Assembly (NCBI GenBank): GCA_026168455.1
Contig: CM047425.1
Span: 8,158,001 to 8,222,000, forward strand
Reading direction: 5' to 3'
Source: Theocolax elegans
Taxonomy: Eukaryota > Arthropoda > Insecta > Hymenoptera > Cerocephalidae
Length of the DNA stretch: 64,000 bases
Shown: piece by piece, positions 48,901-62,900 of the stretch
Layout: every line of letters starts with the position of its first letter
Numbering within the stretch: the first letter of the stretch is position 1
Translations under genes and position numbers: made by a program
The notes under the pieces: model-generated
Databases searched by the model: none
The model's input: the letters and a program-made list of their open reading frames with translations, nothing else
What the model was told of the DNA's origin: nothing

Positions 48901-51900
48901 AATCCATAATATTATTAGCAATGTAAATATTATTAAATAAATTTAAATTTGAAATAAAATAAATTTATATATATAGTGATTTGTATGAAAAAAAATAGTT
49001 TTGAAAACACTCAATTCTCTCGCTTATTTTTATACTGAAACAGCGATTCTCTCGTCGAATGATCTTATTGCTTTAGTTGTAGAATGGAAGAAAGTACGTA
49101 AAATATGATCGTCGCATGATTGGAAACATTGTATTTCTCGGATAGGAATGCACATATTGATGGATGGTCCAAACATTTTCTATATTTTTCCAAACTCTTC
49201 AACTCAGTGTAGAAATATTATATTATTAAAACAATTTGCTCAAATTGTTTATACGTACAATAAATACATTGAAAAATATTTAAAATAATATACGTAAATA
49301 AATTCATACGTAATGTGTACAAATATTTTATATTAAAAATGTATCCAAATTTCAACGTGTTAATGATAAATATACATGATTTGTAACGTAACAAAGAAAG
49401 ATCCTGGTGTTGAAAGATATTTGGATGAACAAAGAAGAAATAAGTTTCTTTGAAGGTACAATACAGACACTTTTTTTTTGAGTTCGAGTTTTTACAGAAT
49501 TTCCGTGTTATCTGTTTTTCCGGTCTGTAATGACAACCGACAATCCGTTTCTATCAATTTGACAAAAGAACACGAAGTATCTTATCAAACAGTAAAAAAG
49601 GGGAGACAGAGTTAAGAAATAGTACGACGAGTTTTGTTTTTGTTTATCAAGAACGTATAATCCTATATAAATCAATCATGCTTTTTATGGATATTCATAC
49701 GTTAGATTATATAATACATATAAATTGAAATCTACAAAATAGATGTGATATAATGCAATTTATTAATAAGGCGAATAAAATTTAAGCAATAAAGTGAACA
49801 CCAAATTAATTTCAGTACTTTAAACAATAGTGCCGTCTTATTATCGCTGTAAATAAAAATTACCTCAATAATATTTGCGGATTGATTAAAACAAAGGGGA
49901 AACGAACAAAGATTCGTATGTCTATATATATGAGAGGTTACGCACTTTTAGATTACACGAGGGTTGTTTCTGGCAACTGACTAGATCGTGCTAAGCATAC
50001 CACTGGAAAATTATATACATATATATAATACGCACACTTCTACGAGACGACGCACTTGCTATATCGACATTATGTATACACCACCAAGTCTAACATAAAT
50101 TCATTAATTCAAATTACAAGATAAAAAGCAATTCGTGCGTAAATGGAAAAAATTAGAAAGCTCGTTATGTTTGTCTCGTTCTTCGTTTCCGGAAAGCTCA
50201 TGATTAACCAAACTAAAAGGAGCCGCTGCATAGTAATTTGAATTTTTAATTAAAATTTACATTAATTACACGTTAACTATTAAAATATTTATTTCTTAGT
50301 CCTAATAAATATATATATGAGTTATTATTAAAACAATGTATATCCTATCAAAGATTTTAAAATTGTAGTTTTTTAATGAGTTAATTAAGCGAATCTTAAG
50401 TTATAATTCAACTGGAATCTACATAATATATGTATAATAATTTAATAACAAACTAAATTAGAGATATTAACAAAGTTAATCAAAGTAGTTAAGTTATATG
50501 TCGAAAATTTTGTATTCTATATTCTGTTAAGAAGTGTCTACAATTGAATTTCAAACAAACGCGTATAGATATAAATTTTATGTTATAGAAGTTCAAAATA
50601 TCTAAAACAATTGCTTCACGTGTCACATTTTCTAGGTGTGTAATTAATGCGTTTAATATATTTATATTAAAATACAAATATTATGTTTCAATTTTTGTCC
50701 ATAAGCTTGACGAGGGCACGCATAATTGTTGGTGTTTGAAACGAGGGTACAACGATACTTCTCTCCCCTTTGGCAAAAAGCTTGAAGACAGGTCACTCGC
50801 ATTAAATGCGAAACTTTTCGAGGTCGATGTAAATAGCTTCGACGTTGCGAGTACATACACGCGTTTACCACTTTTCGTTTGTGTAGGAACATATATAAAT
50901 TGAACTTGAATTTTAGACGTATTTATGCAACCTGATGTTATTTTATCACTACCTAGAGAGAAATCCTGTTGGATTAACCCCTATCTCTTTTTCTCCGGTT
51001 AGTTTAGAAAGCTCCGAAGACCCTCTTTAATTCAAACCTTCGCGGTCACGAAATTTACGATGTTAAACCCACAACTTTAAAAACATTTTTTGTTATACGA
51101 TTTATAATGCTTTTAGTATAATCATTAATAACATAAAAAATTATACAATTTATCGAATGCTTATATTTTAACGATGAATTGTTACCGATAAAAAAATAGG
51201 AATAGTATTTTTATACATTTTATATATTAATAATTGAAGATAATAGTAATGTTGAAATGTATACCTTTATTGATAAATAAAAACATTTAATCCACGTGCG
51301 ATTGAAATAAGTGAAAAAAATAATAATTGTCAAGATTGTACTGTTTTTAGGAGGGAGCAGGTGTAGTACAAGAGAAACGCTCACAGTCTCTCCCTAACTT
51401 TTTTCCCCTATTTTTTTCTCAATACATGATTATAGCCGAACAGAGATCGATTGAGATCTCTATAGTGATCCGTCATGAGATATACAGGCTCGTTAAAGCT
51501 TTGTCGATTTACGCTAATGCAGCGACAAGACTGACGAGATATATTTTTTTTCTTTTTTGTCTGCTATACGAGATCGATAGCGCAAATACTTTTCTACCAT
51601 TACTTAAATTATTTGTCAAACAAAATTTAATCAATATTATATCGGTTTGTTTTTCATATGGTGCTCAATTTTTATCGTGATAAATCAATACTAATTACTA
51701 AATAACGTACAAACACAATTGTATTATGACAATTTATTAATATAAATTTAAAATTAATATATGAAACTTAACATTTGTACAATATTTGTTTGTACAATAC
51801 AATTGTCTAACTAGAAAACGAATCTTTTTAGATCTATATACGTACTTTTGTAAAAAAAAAAATGTTCAAATGCAAGAGCATCGGTCCATGAAATAAGACG

Positions 51901-52438
51901 ATTTTGGTACAAAGGATGTGTCAGGTGCAGAAAATTCTGCGAAAAGGATTTCGCATAGGATAGTATTATCGACAATGTTGGGGAACACGTAACAAGATTG
52001 AACCTCTACGTGTTTTCTTTCTATGTAAGGAAGATTCTTCCGTAAAGAAAGCTTCGATTACATTAGACTTGTTTTCCTATTGTATTATTTAAACTGCTTA
52101 GGTTATAATTATTTCATTTATTAATTTCTCCATTCAATAAAAATTAAGCCACATCACTTATTGTAATTTAATAAATTGAAAATAAAATTAATTGTATTTT
52201 GTTTTGTTATGTACGAGGTACGCATTTAAATTCAAACACAGCACATATATACATATGATTAAAAAAAAACTAAAATTTAAATAAGGTAGGCGGATGCATG
52301 TGTATAGAGATATATTGTGAAAAGCTATAACGTAACGTAGCGCGACTATTCGCGGTGTATCCGAAGCACGGGTTAAAGCCAAACTATCTCGTCTGCTAGA
52401 ACGGACATGGAACAATACTAATCGCATCAGAACCCACG

Positions 52439-52568
52439 ATGCCGCGACTGCGACATGATCAAACTACTCCTGCGAACGCCACAACCAGACCATCCCACGG
52501 GACCACTGACGTTGCTCCTGCTGTTGCCGCTGCTACTGCTGCACTGACTGCAACATCGAGAGGATGGA
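52439..52568 (+). other. GC-rich block with possible short exon
   Basis: This block contrasts sharply with its AT-rich surroundings. One plus frame begins MPRLRHDQTTPANATTRPSH and runs Ala/Thr-rich. A second plus frame from the internal ATG (about 52455) has a leucine-rich stretch resembling a signal sequence but meets a stop in the block, with no good donor before it. I cannot choose a frame and see no known family. Confidence 0.2.
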
Positions 52569-55500
52569 TATGTGCGTTTACACCTATATATATATATCAT
52601 GTTCGTGGACTTGTCAAACGATTCTAATTTTAAAGCATAATTTTTATTATTTTTTTCCATTTTTTTTTGAAAAATCACCTTTTTTGTAAGTAATATGATC
52701 TATCCACGTGATATAAATGTTATAATTGTAATATAATATTTATTAATAATTATAGTACATGTATATGCACTGCACTTGATAAAGTTACAGACATAATTGT
52801 ATTATTATTTTTAAAAGTGTTGCAGTACCTTTCATTTCTCATTCGTTATATTGATTCCGTATATACGGATTTAGGTTACAATCGAGCTTCAAAAATAGCA
52901 ATCTATCGCAAGAACTTATTTGAATTTCTATCTCGGGTATCGACTTTGAAATTGCTTTACTAAAATCAAACGAAAAAAAAAGAAAAATAAAAAAAGTAAA
53001 TATGGTTTGAAAAGTCAAATTTTGTTAGGTATAGAAAAGTAATAAAAAGAAGTACCTAAGTATGTACCAACACGACCAAGGTTGTATAATTACAACTGTT
53101 ATTAAAAATTAAACCGATATAACACGAGAATTCGTGGAAGATAAAAAGTAGTATTTAATCTTAAGAAAAAAAAAGGAAAAGTCTGGATATAAAATGTTCT
53201 CTTTAATCGTATTAAATTGCATTTGGAGGAAAATCTTATTAGCGCTGTATATACACGCGTCGTCACAAATTCGAGAGAATGAAATGAAATTAAAAAAGAA
53301 CGTATCGATAATTTATTATATTAATAAACGTGTACGTATTTCGAGATCCCGATAATAAAAATATATAATTTAAGAAGAGAAAGTAAAACAAAATAGTAGA
53401 AAAAATGAATAAAGCAATTTGAAAGTTATATTCGTTTTACGACAATTAGAAATAATTAATGTAGGTTCCCAGGAATTATTGGTTACGAGCGTCATTTTAT
53501 TGAATGAGTAACAAAGTTTATATTAGACATTCAGCGGGTGTTCCACTTGTCTTATTCCGCATATACGAGCGTTCTCTTCATCGATAATCCAGCCATTTTC
53601 GCGCGCCGAGTCGTAAAGTCCAAAAGTGCTTTTCGTTCTCTTGTGCAAGCACTGTTAGGCGATATTAGCATGGAAACGTTAACTCTACCTATAAAGCTTC
53701 AACATTGCTACTCACGAGAAGGAGGAGGACGACGACGTCGGCGACGTTGAGCTGGCCAGTCGAGTAATTCTGGAGGTTGACGCGCGACTCTATACGTATT
53801 ATAGAACTACTATGTGTGTAGGATATATAGCCATGCATACTCGAATCTATACACACACGTGTGTATATACATACCGAGAGTAAAGAATATGGTTTACCTT
53901 TATGATATGTTAGGTTATGTCTCCATTAGGAAGTCTTAACGCGTAGCTAATGTACCAACACTTTGTCGAAATAGACTATAACTTGCGCTTTACCGCAATT
54001 GTTTATCTTTATAGATCCGAGGAACCTTATACAATTAACAAGATTTATATCTTTATCGTACACCTTTTGAGAGAGTTAACCCACTCGAAATTATATCGTT
54101 TTGTTAATTCTGGTAATTATAAATTATATCACCTTTTTTTTATGTATGTGTCAAATTAGACATGTTTATCAATCTAAAAAGCGTTTTATTCGATGTAATT
54201 GTACGATACTAATAAAATGTATTCGATTGATAGACAAGTGTTATTATGGCTTACGTAATTTAAGTAAATTTTTATTGAAATATGGAATTATGAGATGGAG
54301 TATGTACGTATAATTGTATACAATGATAGAATGATGTAGCGATGCAAGATAATGTAAAATAAAATAAAAGGCTTTGGAGGGGAAGTAGAGGACGCGGTAT
54401 CAGCCAAGCTATTCACGTTCGAGAGGGGTGACACTTCAATAACTAGCTTTAAGATTTGTGGCTCGGACGAAAACGGACAAGACTTACCTTTGATTTATTT
54501 CCTGTGTATTTTCGATTTTATGCATAGACTTTGAATTTGATTTAAATTTGACTCGAATATTTATGCATATATGTATAAAACAAATAAAATAAGATTCAAA
54601 CTTTATCCTATAATGTATAAAAAATACATCCATAAATTTCAATATTATATATATACTTATAGGTGTTCAAATTAGTATAGTTTTAGTAACTGAATTTATT
54701 CTCTTTATCTCTGTGAATTTCATGTTTACGAAATGTTTGAACTTCGACAGAACGAAGAAAAGGATGTGTATACTCAGAGTAATATCTGACGGTCATTAGA
54801 AAATGAGAGGGAGGAGATGCACAGAGGCAATTTGAAACGTTCGATAAAATTTATCATCGTCTATGGATACGTTGGAAGAGGTGGAGAGGAATAAGCCCAG
54901 AGCTGATGACGCGATCAAAATCCTCGTCGACGTCGTTGCCTATACTCTCCCTTTCTCTATTGCGAACGCTCGAGGGAATTTAACGATGGCGCTTTAAAGC
55001 TTTCTGGCTTTTCGACAAGCAAGTAGGAAGAGACACGAGACTGCTGCGTATATACCTAGGAGGAAAACCAGCAACGACCAAACGAGAAATGGGTGGGTGG
55101 GCGACGATGAAAGTTAGGATCTGGTGGTACTGTGGTACTGGTATACGTCGACCAAAACTCTCCTCGTACTTACCTCTTCTCTCTTTCTCTCTTTGGTAGC
55201 GCGGGAGGCCTCGGGAGTCGGGATGGTAAATCGCTCGTTGTAACAGTATTACCTACGTATTTTACATTCCGCAGATGCGCTTTACGAGCATAGCGCCAAC
55301 TTTTCTCCATGTCCATGGCGTAGGGAGCGGATTAAATTTTAATCGAGAGAATGAGGAAGAGAAGGATCTGTGGTGAGAGTTGAAGATCAAGAGGGAGCTT
55401 GCGCGAGATACCGATATACTCTATATATACGCACCAAAGCTCCAAGAGAAAGAAAAGTAGAGAGAAACTTTCTCGCTCCCTTAGATTTGCATATTATGAA

Positions 55501-58500
55501 ATATTTTCTTTGCAGCTTCACCTCTTTTTGTACTGTATTATATTGTTTAGTATTTGCAGGTTAACCGTGGAAACATTTAATTAAATGGGAGACTTAATAT
55601 TACATTTATAATACACGTTTTACTTAATTTCTTTCATTCGTTATTCCATACTTCCCAGAGCTTTCATTTTTTCCTTACTTTTGATATTCGAGGAAAATTT
55701 TATTTTATAATCATTTGATTTTTAATACAGTTGAAAGAAATCAATTTTTTAATTCATAAATAAAATTTCTCTTAAAACATATTTTCAATATTTTTTGTAA
55801 TTATATAAGAATTATTATGTTCATATAACAATCCCATTAAAATAAAAGTTTATTAAAATACTTATAATTTTATTATTAAATTGATTTCTACATATTTTAT
55901 AACAACACTTATTTTACATAATTTTATTATTAATTTTGAATACGTAGTTAATAATATAATTTCTGTACTTTCCGTTTATACATGTCTTTATATATACTTT
56001 GCGCTTCAGGTTTATAGATCGGAAAATATTTTAATATATTTTCTTCGTGGATTTATTTCCGTCAGTGTAAAATAAAACCTACACACGTCTTCTATAGGAT
56101 ACTTGTCAGTTACAGAAATTTTGCAAGTTGCATTCAAACTTAACACTGTACCCAGATCAGTCCTTCAATCCGGTAGTCACCAAGGCAACTCTCATTAGCG
56201 CATATGCAACGTTATCCTCTTATAGTTTATTAGAAATCACACCGATAACCATATATTGAAAAGCTTCTCTTTTGCCCTCAAGAGTCCGTTAAGCTGGATA
56301 AATTGGTATCAGTACGTAATTTTTCCAATTTTCAATAATCGTTAAAAATAAAAGATTAAGTGTCTCTCCATCGTGAAAATATGGAAAAACTGAACTGACA
56401 TTGCTCGTGAAGAGGTAAGTTTCGCACTCTCTTGCACGGTCGAACGGGCTACGCATCTCGACCGACGTGTAAGAGCGACGGTTAATTATCTGGTTAATGA
56501 GATAACTAGTCGAATCGAGCGCCACGAACTAGCTTGAGCTATTTGGAAGGATCGGATGGTTATTTGCGTTCTCGCGCGAGAAACTGTTCCTTCGAATAAT
56601 TTATAACACTACTGTGGCTTCTAAAATCCCAGGATTATACACGTGCGACCGATTGCAGGCTATACCTTTTCGCGGTAACTCGATGCGTTTAAACCTCGAA
56701 AACTTTGGAACACTCTACACGCAAATAAGTTAAGATAAAATCAATATACAATTATCGTAAAAAGTATTCTAACAATCATCCTATAGTATTCGAATATTAG
56801 TTTGCTACTACTTTCGATTGAAAACAACGTACACACAAAATTTAGAAAATGTATATATACTTTTGATTATATTCTACGAGGAACTTGCGAATATACTTTT
56901 ACTTTTTTTTATACCGCACACCCAGGGGGTACCTTTCGTATCTGGTAGTACTTTCACGTAACATTGTGTTCCTAACTTCGCCAAGTAAGTACCAAAATTA
57001 CATCCCCCTTTGGCTCGTTCTCGCCACCCTCTCGACGAAAGTACGGGACGTACCTCCTCGCGATCTCTCTCTCTCTCGCTCTTTCTCCCTCTCTCGAAGG
57101 CATCCATATATATTACAGGATTCTTCGCTTCCCCGTCGCTTAACGATCTTTGTTTTAGTGCCCGCGGTTCTCAATTTAATGACGCGTTCTGTTCAGCGTT
57201 TCTCTTTTTTTATTCCTGCGTTTTATTCGTCTTTAAAAAATTTTATTCTTTATTTCTCCTGCCAAACTAAGATTGTGTAATTAGAGTTGCCCTCCGCGAA
57301 ATCCAGATATCGAAGTTAAGTTGTAAAATTACGCAGGTAAATCAGATATATCCTACATATCGGTACTGCAAAAACAGATGGTAAAAATATTATAAATTGT
57401 TTAACCCGAATAACATTTTTTTAATTGAATTTTGAATGGTGTATATAGACGGTCAAAGAGTTATCTTTTCGTCTATATACAGTTTTTAATTAACGAAGAA
57501 AGCAAGTAAACAGGTATATTAATATAGGGACGTTTTTAAATATTAAAAAACAAACTGATATATTTCTATATGTACGAAATAAGGTTTCCCATTAAAATGG
57601 GCATATCTAGACTTTGGGGAAAAATGATAGAAGCTTTAATAACTCAGGATATGGCGCGGAGATTACGAGAAGGGTATAGCTATGTGGATAGTCTTGGTCA
57701 TAACTGACGGTTATCTTCGAGCGGCTGCAGTTTTAGAGCAGTGGATACAACCACGATACAGACATAACCATAATCATAAATACACATAGCATGTGGAACC
57801 AATGTGTATTATACCTTACTTACCAACGTATCACTTTGAATAAGCCGCTGGTGATGAGATTATAGTTAGTTCTTGAGATTAAGAGCTATTTCACTTTTAT
57901 ACGATGTATAAATTATAATCAAGTGTAAAGTTATTTATAATGTAACATTGGTTCAATCAAACACGTCACTTTATGTGGAAATCATTAAATTATAACCATG
58001 CAGTTTTATTTGTGGTCTGATTAAATATATATATAAACATTACCATTTCAAACAAAAAGGGTTAAAAGTCAGTGATTTTTATACATACATGTGTGCAATG
58101 TTAAATTGTAAGTTGGAAGTGTTAAAAAATAAACGATATGACCGATAATATTTAAATGTATAAATATAACTTTCCCATTTCAAATAATTATTACCGAGAC
58201 ATGGAGACATTTGCATATCTACATGATAAGAATTAAGTGTTGAATTTATATACTCTAAAAATGCACAACGTGGAAAAATAGGGTATAAAATGTACAAATT
58301 CCTGCCGATTGGAAACAACCTTAGTGATTTCTATTAGCTACTTTTTTCAATTTTTGTTAATTTTATTAATTAAAAACGGTAACTCCTATATGTCGATAAA
58401 ATTACTAGCTTCGACGTCCTCTTAAGATTTGTATTTGTAATATACAAAAAAAAAACTAACATTCCATTTGCTTAACTTTTTTTTATATGAAATATTTAAG

Positions 58501-59116
58501 AATTCTCTTACTATCAAAATATACGTATTACTGCGCATGATATGATATCCCTGTCCACCATGCGGTGCGTTTGCCTGAATTCTTAAACCATATAGACAAT
58601 TAATATTTCGATTTTTAGCTTTTATATTAGTATTTTTATGTAAACATTAAGTTTTAATATATTACTATCTTTTTTACCAATTGTTTCCTAATAATCGTAA
58701 TTTTCGGATTAAATATTTTAATTATTTTATAATAACATTAATTATCAATTTTTTTTATCTAATTTGTTTAATTTTTGTATTTTGAACAAATTAAAAAAAA
58801 TGAAAAAACTATTACATATTGTTGTAAAGTTAAGGAAGTGTATTAGAAGAATAAATAAAAATTTTAGTTTAATATCGTAGTTTCTTAAAAATTAATAACA
58901 TATGCTATAATAGTTTGAAAATATTTTTATTATTGCAATCTATAAATTGTATATCGAAAAAGTTTATTACGAATAAAATGTCTTTTCTACATAAAATTTC
59001 TTATAGAGTAAATTTTAAATGATTCTGTCAGCCATTTAAACTGCACATGCGCGTATAAGGCGCGCAATGCACCGCGTTTGTGTTGTGTGTTCACTACTCG
59101 TAAAGCGGCTCTATCG

Positions 59117-59125
59117 TCTCTCCTC

Positions 59126-59160
<35 letters not shown>

Positions 59161-59171
59161 GACTCTCTCTC
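59117..59171. repeat. CT-dinucleotide microsatellite
   Basis: A CT run of about 40 bases with TCTTTCT interruptions at its start lies roughly 300 bases upstream of the PI3-kinase leader exon. Such GA/CT tracts are common near insect promoters, but a role here is unproven. Confidence 0.8.
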
Positions 59172-59466
59172 GCATACATTTTATACGTGTCCAAGGCATG
59201 TATACTTACATTATACATACACACACGCACACACGAATACAGTTACGAGTGTACTAAAGGTATCATCCTATACGAAAAGTATTCTAACCTTACCTTAATG
59301 CACTACAAATATGAGAGAATATTAGCCAATTGTTTGCGACAGTTTTTAAATAATGGTACATAATCTATAATTATTTTAACTTTCTATTTACCGTTTCAAC
59401 CATCAACTGTGAGAATATTATCGGTTAACCTAGTATGTGCTGTAGTCAAGATATTTGTGAATTAAT

Positions 59467-59906
59467 ATGGAACACAAGAAAGAAAAAGAGACGAAAGGTA
59501 AAATTTATTTTTTTTTATAACCTATCAAATTAATTTTGTCTTTTATATATGCATATTTTAAATAAGAATAAGACTTTAACATTTGTTTACATTATTATTT
59601 TTTTATTGTTTTTTTCTTACCTAATGGACTTTGCTTTTTCTATTGTCTAAAGTATGCAAGTGAAAGTTTAGATTAGTCATGCATTATTGCATCGTAATGT
59701 AAATATCAAAATCAGGAACCAAGTAGATAACTCATTTAATTATATTAATTTATTATATGACCGTGAAGAGATTTTTATAGAATGTATATTAATTGTAGGA
59801 ATAATTGTAATGTTAATATATAACTAATAACTGTTAATTTCTTTTTTTTTCAGATATTTTAAAGTTAAAATTGACAAATAGAATTGCAATATATACTCGT
59901 CAATGA
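59467..59906 (+). CDS. Upstream ORF in the spliced PI3-kinase 5' leader
   Basis: A leader exon ends at 59497 with AAAG|GTAAAA, and an acceptor ending TTTTTTTCAG at 59853 opens the next exon. Joined, they encode a 27-residue peptide that begins MEHKKEKETKD at 59467 and ends at the TGA at 59904-59906. This is 61 bases before the kinase start and in a separate frame unit, so it cannot be an N-terminal extension. If the leader is transcribed as drawn, this uORF would lie in every such mRNA and could damp translation. The peptide itself resembles nothing I know. Confidence 0.4.
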
Positions 59907-59967
59907 GTAATGAGCAAAGGTTGAAGAAACTTTATTATAACAAATTTATCTACTATTAGCTGCCAAA

Positions 59968-62900
59968 ATGTTAGAAATAAACTATTTGCACGAATCAAGA
60001 AACGAAATGGTTCACATACCAAATACATATACATACAACTTCTGGACAAAAACACCAACAGAAGTTGTTGAGCTTACGTGTTTGATGCCTAATGGAGTAG
60101 TTATACCATTTGAGACTAACCGCAATACAACATTAGCTGAAATTAAAGAAGACCTCTGGGATGAAGCTAGTAAATATCCTTTACATGGAATTTTAAAAGA
60201 TTCGCAATCATATGTATTTTTATGTATAAATTCTAATGCTGAATCGGAAGAACTGAGAGACGAAAGTAGACGATTATGCGACATAAAGCCTTTTTGTTCT
60301 GTACTTAAGCTTGTTGAAAAGGAAGATGTAAAAATTGATAGAAATTTGGATTCTCAAATTGGTCTTCTTATTGGCAAAGGTTTACACGAATTTGTTGCTT
60401 TAAAGAATTCTGAGGTTAATGATTTTCGTTGGAAAATGCGTCTACTTGGTGATGAGATCGCTTTAGATCGGCAGAAAAAATCTTGGAATGAAAAAATTTT
60501 ATATCAGTTTCCATCAAGATTAGCTTCTTCTTCGAATATACCAAAAAATATTGATTCACGTTTAAAAGATGGAAACATAAAACTAGTAATTAAATTTGAA
60601 AATGCAGACACTTCATATACATTTTTAGTTCCACATGCTACTACTCCTCGTCAACTTGTTGTTTTGGCTTTAAATAAGCGTGCAAATACATTAACTTTAC
60701 GTGATGAACGACCTAGGGATTTTACACTTAAAGTTTGTGGTCAAGAGGAGTATCTTTTAGATGACTATCCTCTTATTCAATATAGTTATATACAAGATTG
60801 TATAGCAAAAGATGTTAATCCAACGCTTGTGGCTGTTAACATGAACAGTATTTCAGTTTACAAGGATCACGATTATGAAGATCCTGATTCAGACGTCTTG
60901 AGTCGGGGTACTAGGCCATCGTTTTCTACGTTAACATTGCGTAAAAAAGGAAAATATACATATTCTTGGAATATAGAAGACCAATTTAAATTTAACGTTA
61001 ATGGAATTTCCCGTCTTAACTGCGATGCTGCTCATAGAACGGTGGAAGTTGGTTTGCAAGCTGGTCTATTCCATGGTGGTAAATCTCTTTGCGAGAGTCA
61101 AAAAACAAAAGATATAGACATTCGGTCTGATGGCAGTTGTGAATGGGAAGAAACGATTAGCTTTGACATAAAAGTGCGCGATATTCCAAGAAATACACGA
61201 TTATGTTGTGTTCTTTATGAAATAGGTAAGACTTCAAAAGGAATTAAAAGTCGAAAATTAGTTAAAGATTCAAAGCAAGAATACTTCATTAATCCATTAT
61301 GTTGGGCTAATACAACTATTTATGATTTTAAAAGTCAATTGAAAACTGGTGCTATGACACTATACACATGGGCTTACGCTGAAGATATTCAAAATGAAGA
61401 TTTATTACATCCACTTGGAACTGTTGTTTCCAATCCTCACATTGACAGAGCAGCGGCTCTTATGTTAACTTTTCCTAATTACACAAGGGATCAAATTATT
61501 TTGTATCCATCTCCAGAGAAAATGGTTGAGTATGCCACTAAACTCAGTGAATCCAGAGAAAATTCAGCAGAATTTGATCCTACTAGTGCATCCGACTCTG
61601 ATTTACAACACCACATTGATCAACTACAGTTATTAGCGGATCGGGATCCTTTGCATGAACTTCATGAACAAGAGAGAAAAACTATATGGTCTTTAAGACA
61701 ACAATGTATCACTAAAGTACCAACAATATTAACAAAACTTTTACAATGTGTCGAGTGGAATGATCATAAAGAAGTTTCAGAAGCTACTTCATTAGTACTT
61801 CGGTGGCCCAAACTGCCTGTTGAAAGAGCATTAGAATTATTAGATTACGCTTACGCCGACCAAACTGTTCGCAGTTTCGCTGTTAAATGTTTAAAAGACG
61901 TGAGCGATGAAGATCTTAGTTTATTTCTTTTACAACTCGTTCAAGCTCTTAAACATGAAAATTATTTGTCGTGCGAGTTAACAGAATTTTTATTACGGCG
62001 TGCGTTAAATAATCAGCGGATAGGTCATTTTCTGTTTTGGCATTTAAGATCAGAAATGCACGTTGGTTCTGTATCTGTACGTTTCGGTTTAATTCTAGAA
62101 GCTTATTGCCGCGGAAGTCAGGAGCATATGAGAGCTCTTTTCAAGCAAATGGAGTGTTTAGACAAATTAGGAAGTGCTTGCGATCAAGTAAAACAACGGA
62201 AAGACAGGAAGGCTGCGCAACAATGTTTACAAGATTATATCAAAGAAGCTCATTGTCGCGAAGCTTTCTTTAATGTAATTAGTCCATTAAATCCAAGTTT
62301 TAGGTGGAGTGGCATTAAAGTAGATAAATGTAGGGTAATGGATAGTAAAATGAGACCACTCTGTTTAGCATTTCAGAATGTAGATCCATTTGGAGATGAT
62401 GTGTATCTCATACTGAAACACGGAGATGATCTTAGACAAGATATGTTGACATTGCAAATGCTACGAATTATGGATAAACTGTGGAAAAACGAAGGTTTGG
62501 ATTTACGAATGAATCCTTATGGGTGTATATCCACGGATAATAGAGTCGGTTTGATCGAAGTTGTTTTAAATGCCGAAACGATTGCCAATATTCAAAAAGA
62601 AAAAGGTACTTTTCCAGCTACTGCTGCATTTAGGCGAGGTTCGCTTCTTGCATGGCTGAAAGACCATAATCATAGTGAAACTACTTTAAACAAAGCAATC
62701 GAAGAATTTACTTTGAGCTGCGCAGGTTACTGCGTTGCCACATATGTCCTAGGTATAGCGGATCGTCATTCGGATAATATAATGGTTAAAAGGACAGGTC
62801 AACTATTTCACGTAGACTTTGGTCATATATTAGGGCATTTCAAAGAAAAGTTTGGTATACGTAGAGAAAGAGTTCCATTTGTTTTGACGAACGATTTCGT

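Larger units (their letters stand above)
45995..59466. other. Long gene-poor stretch upstream of PI3-kinase
   Basis: About 13.5 kb contains no gene I can support on either strand. Background is AT-rich with scattered GC-richer blocks: 46540-46980, 47280-47890, 48530-48700, 52370-52570, 53540-53800, 54840-55480 and 56900-57200. Several are CT/GA-rich on one strand. These could be regulatory blocks, 5' exons of genes whose coding part lies elsewhere, or an intron of a gene spanning the window. None shows a recognisable domain. Confidence 0.5.

Noticed and set aside
56874..57107. Minus-strand frame with a CNFGTYLAKLGTQCYVKVLP stretch
   Set aside because: Looked briefly protein-like, but the rest is CT/GA-repeat translation and no family was recognised.
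58987..59199. Arg/Glu-rich minus-strand frame
   Set aside because: Translation of the CT/GA microsatellite at 59117-59171.
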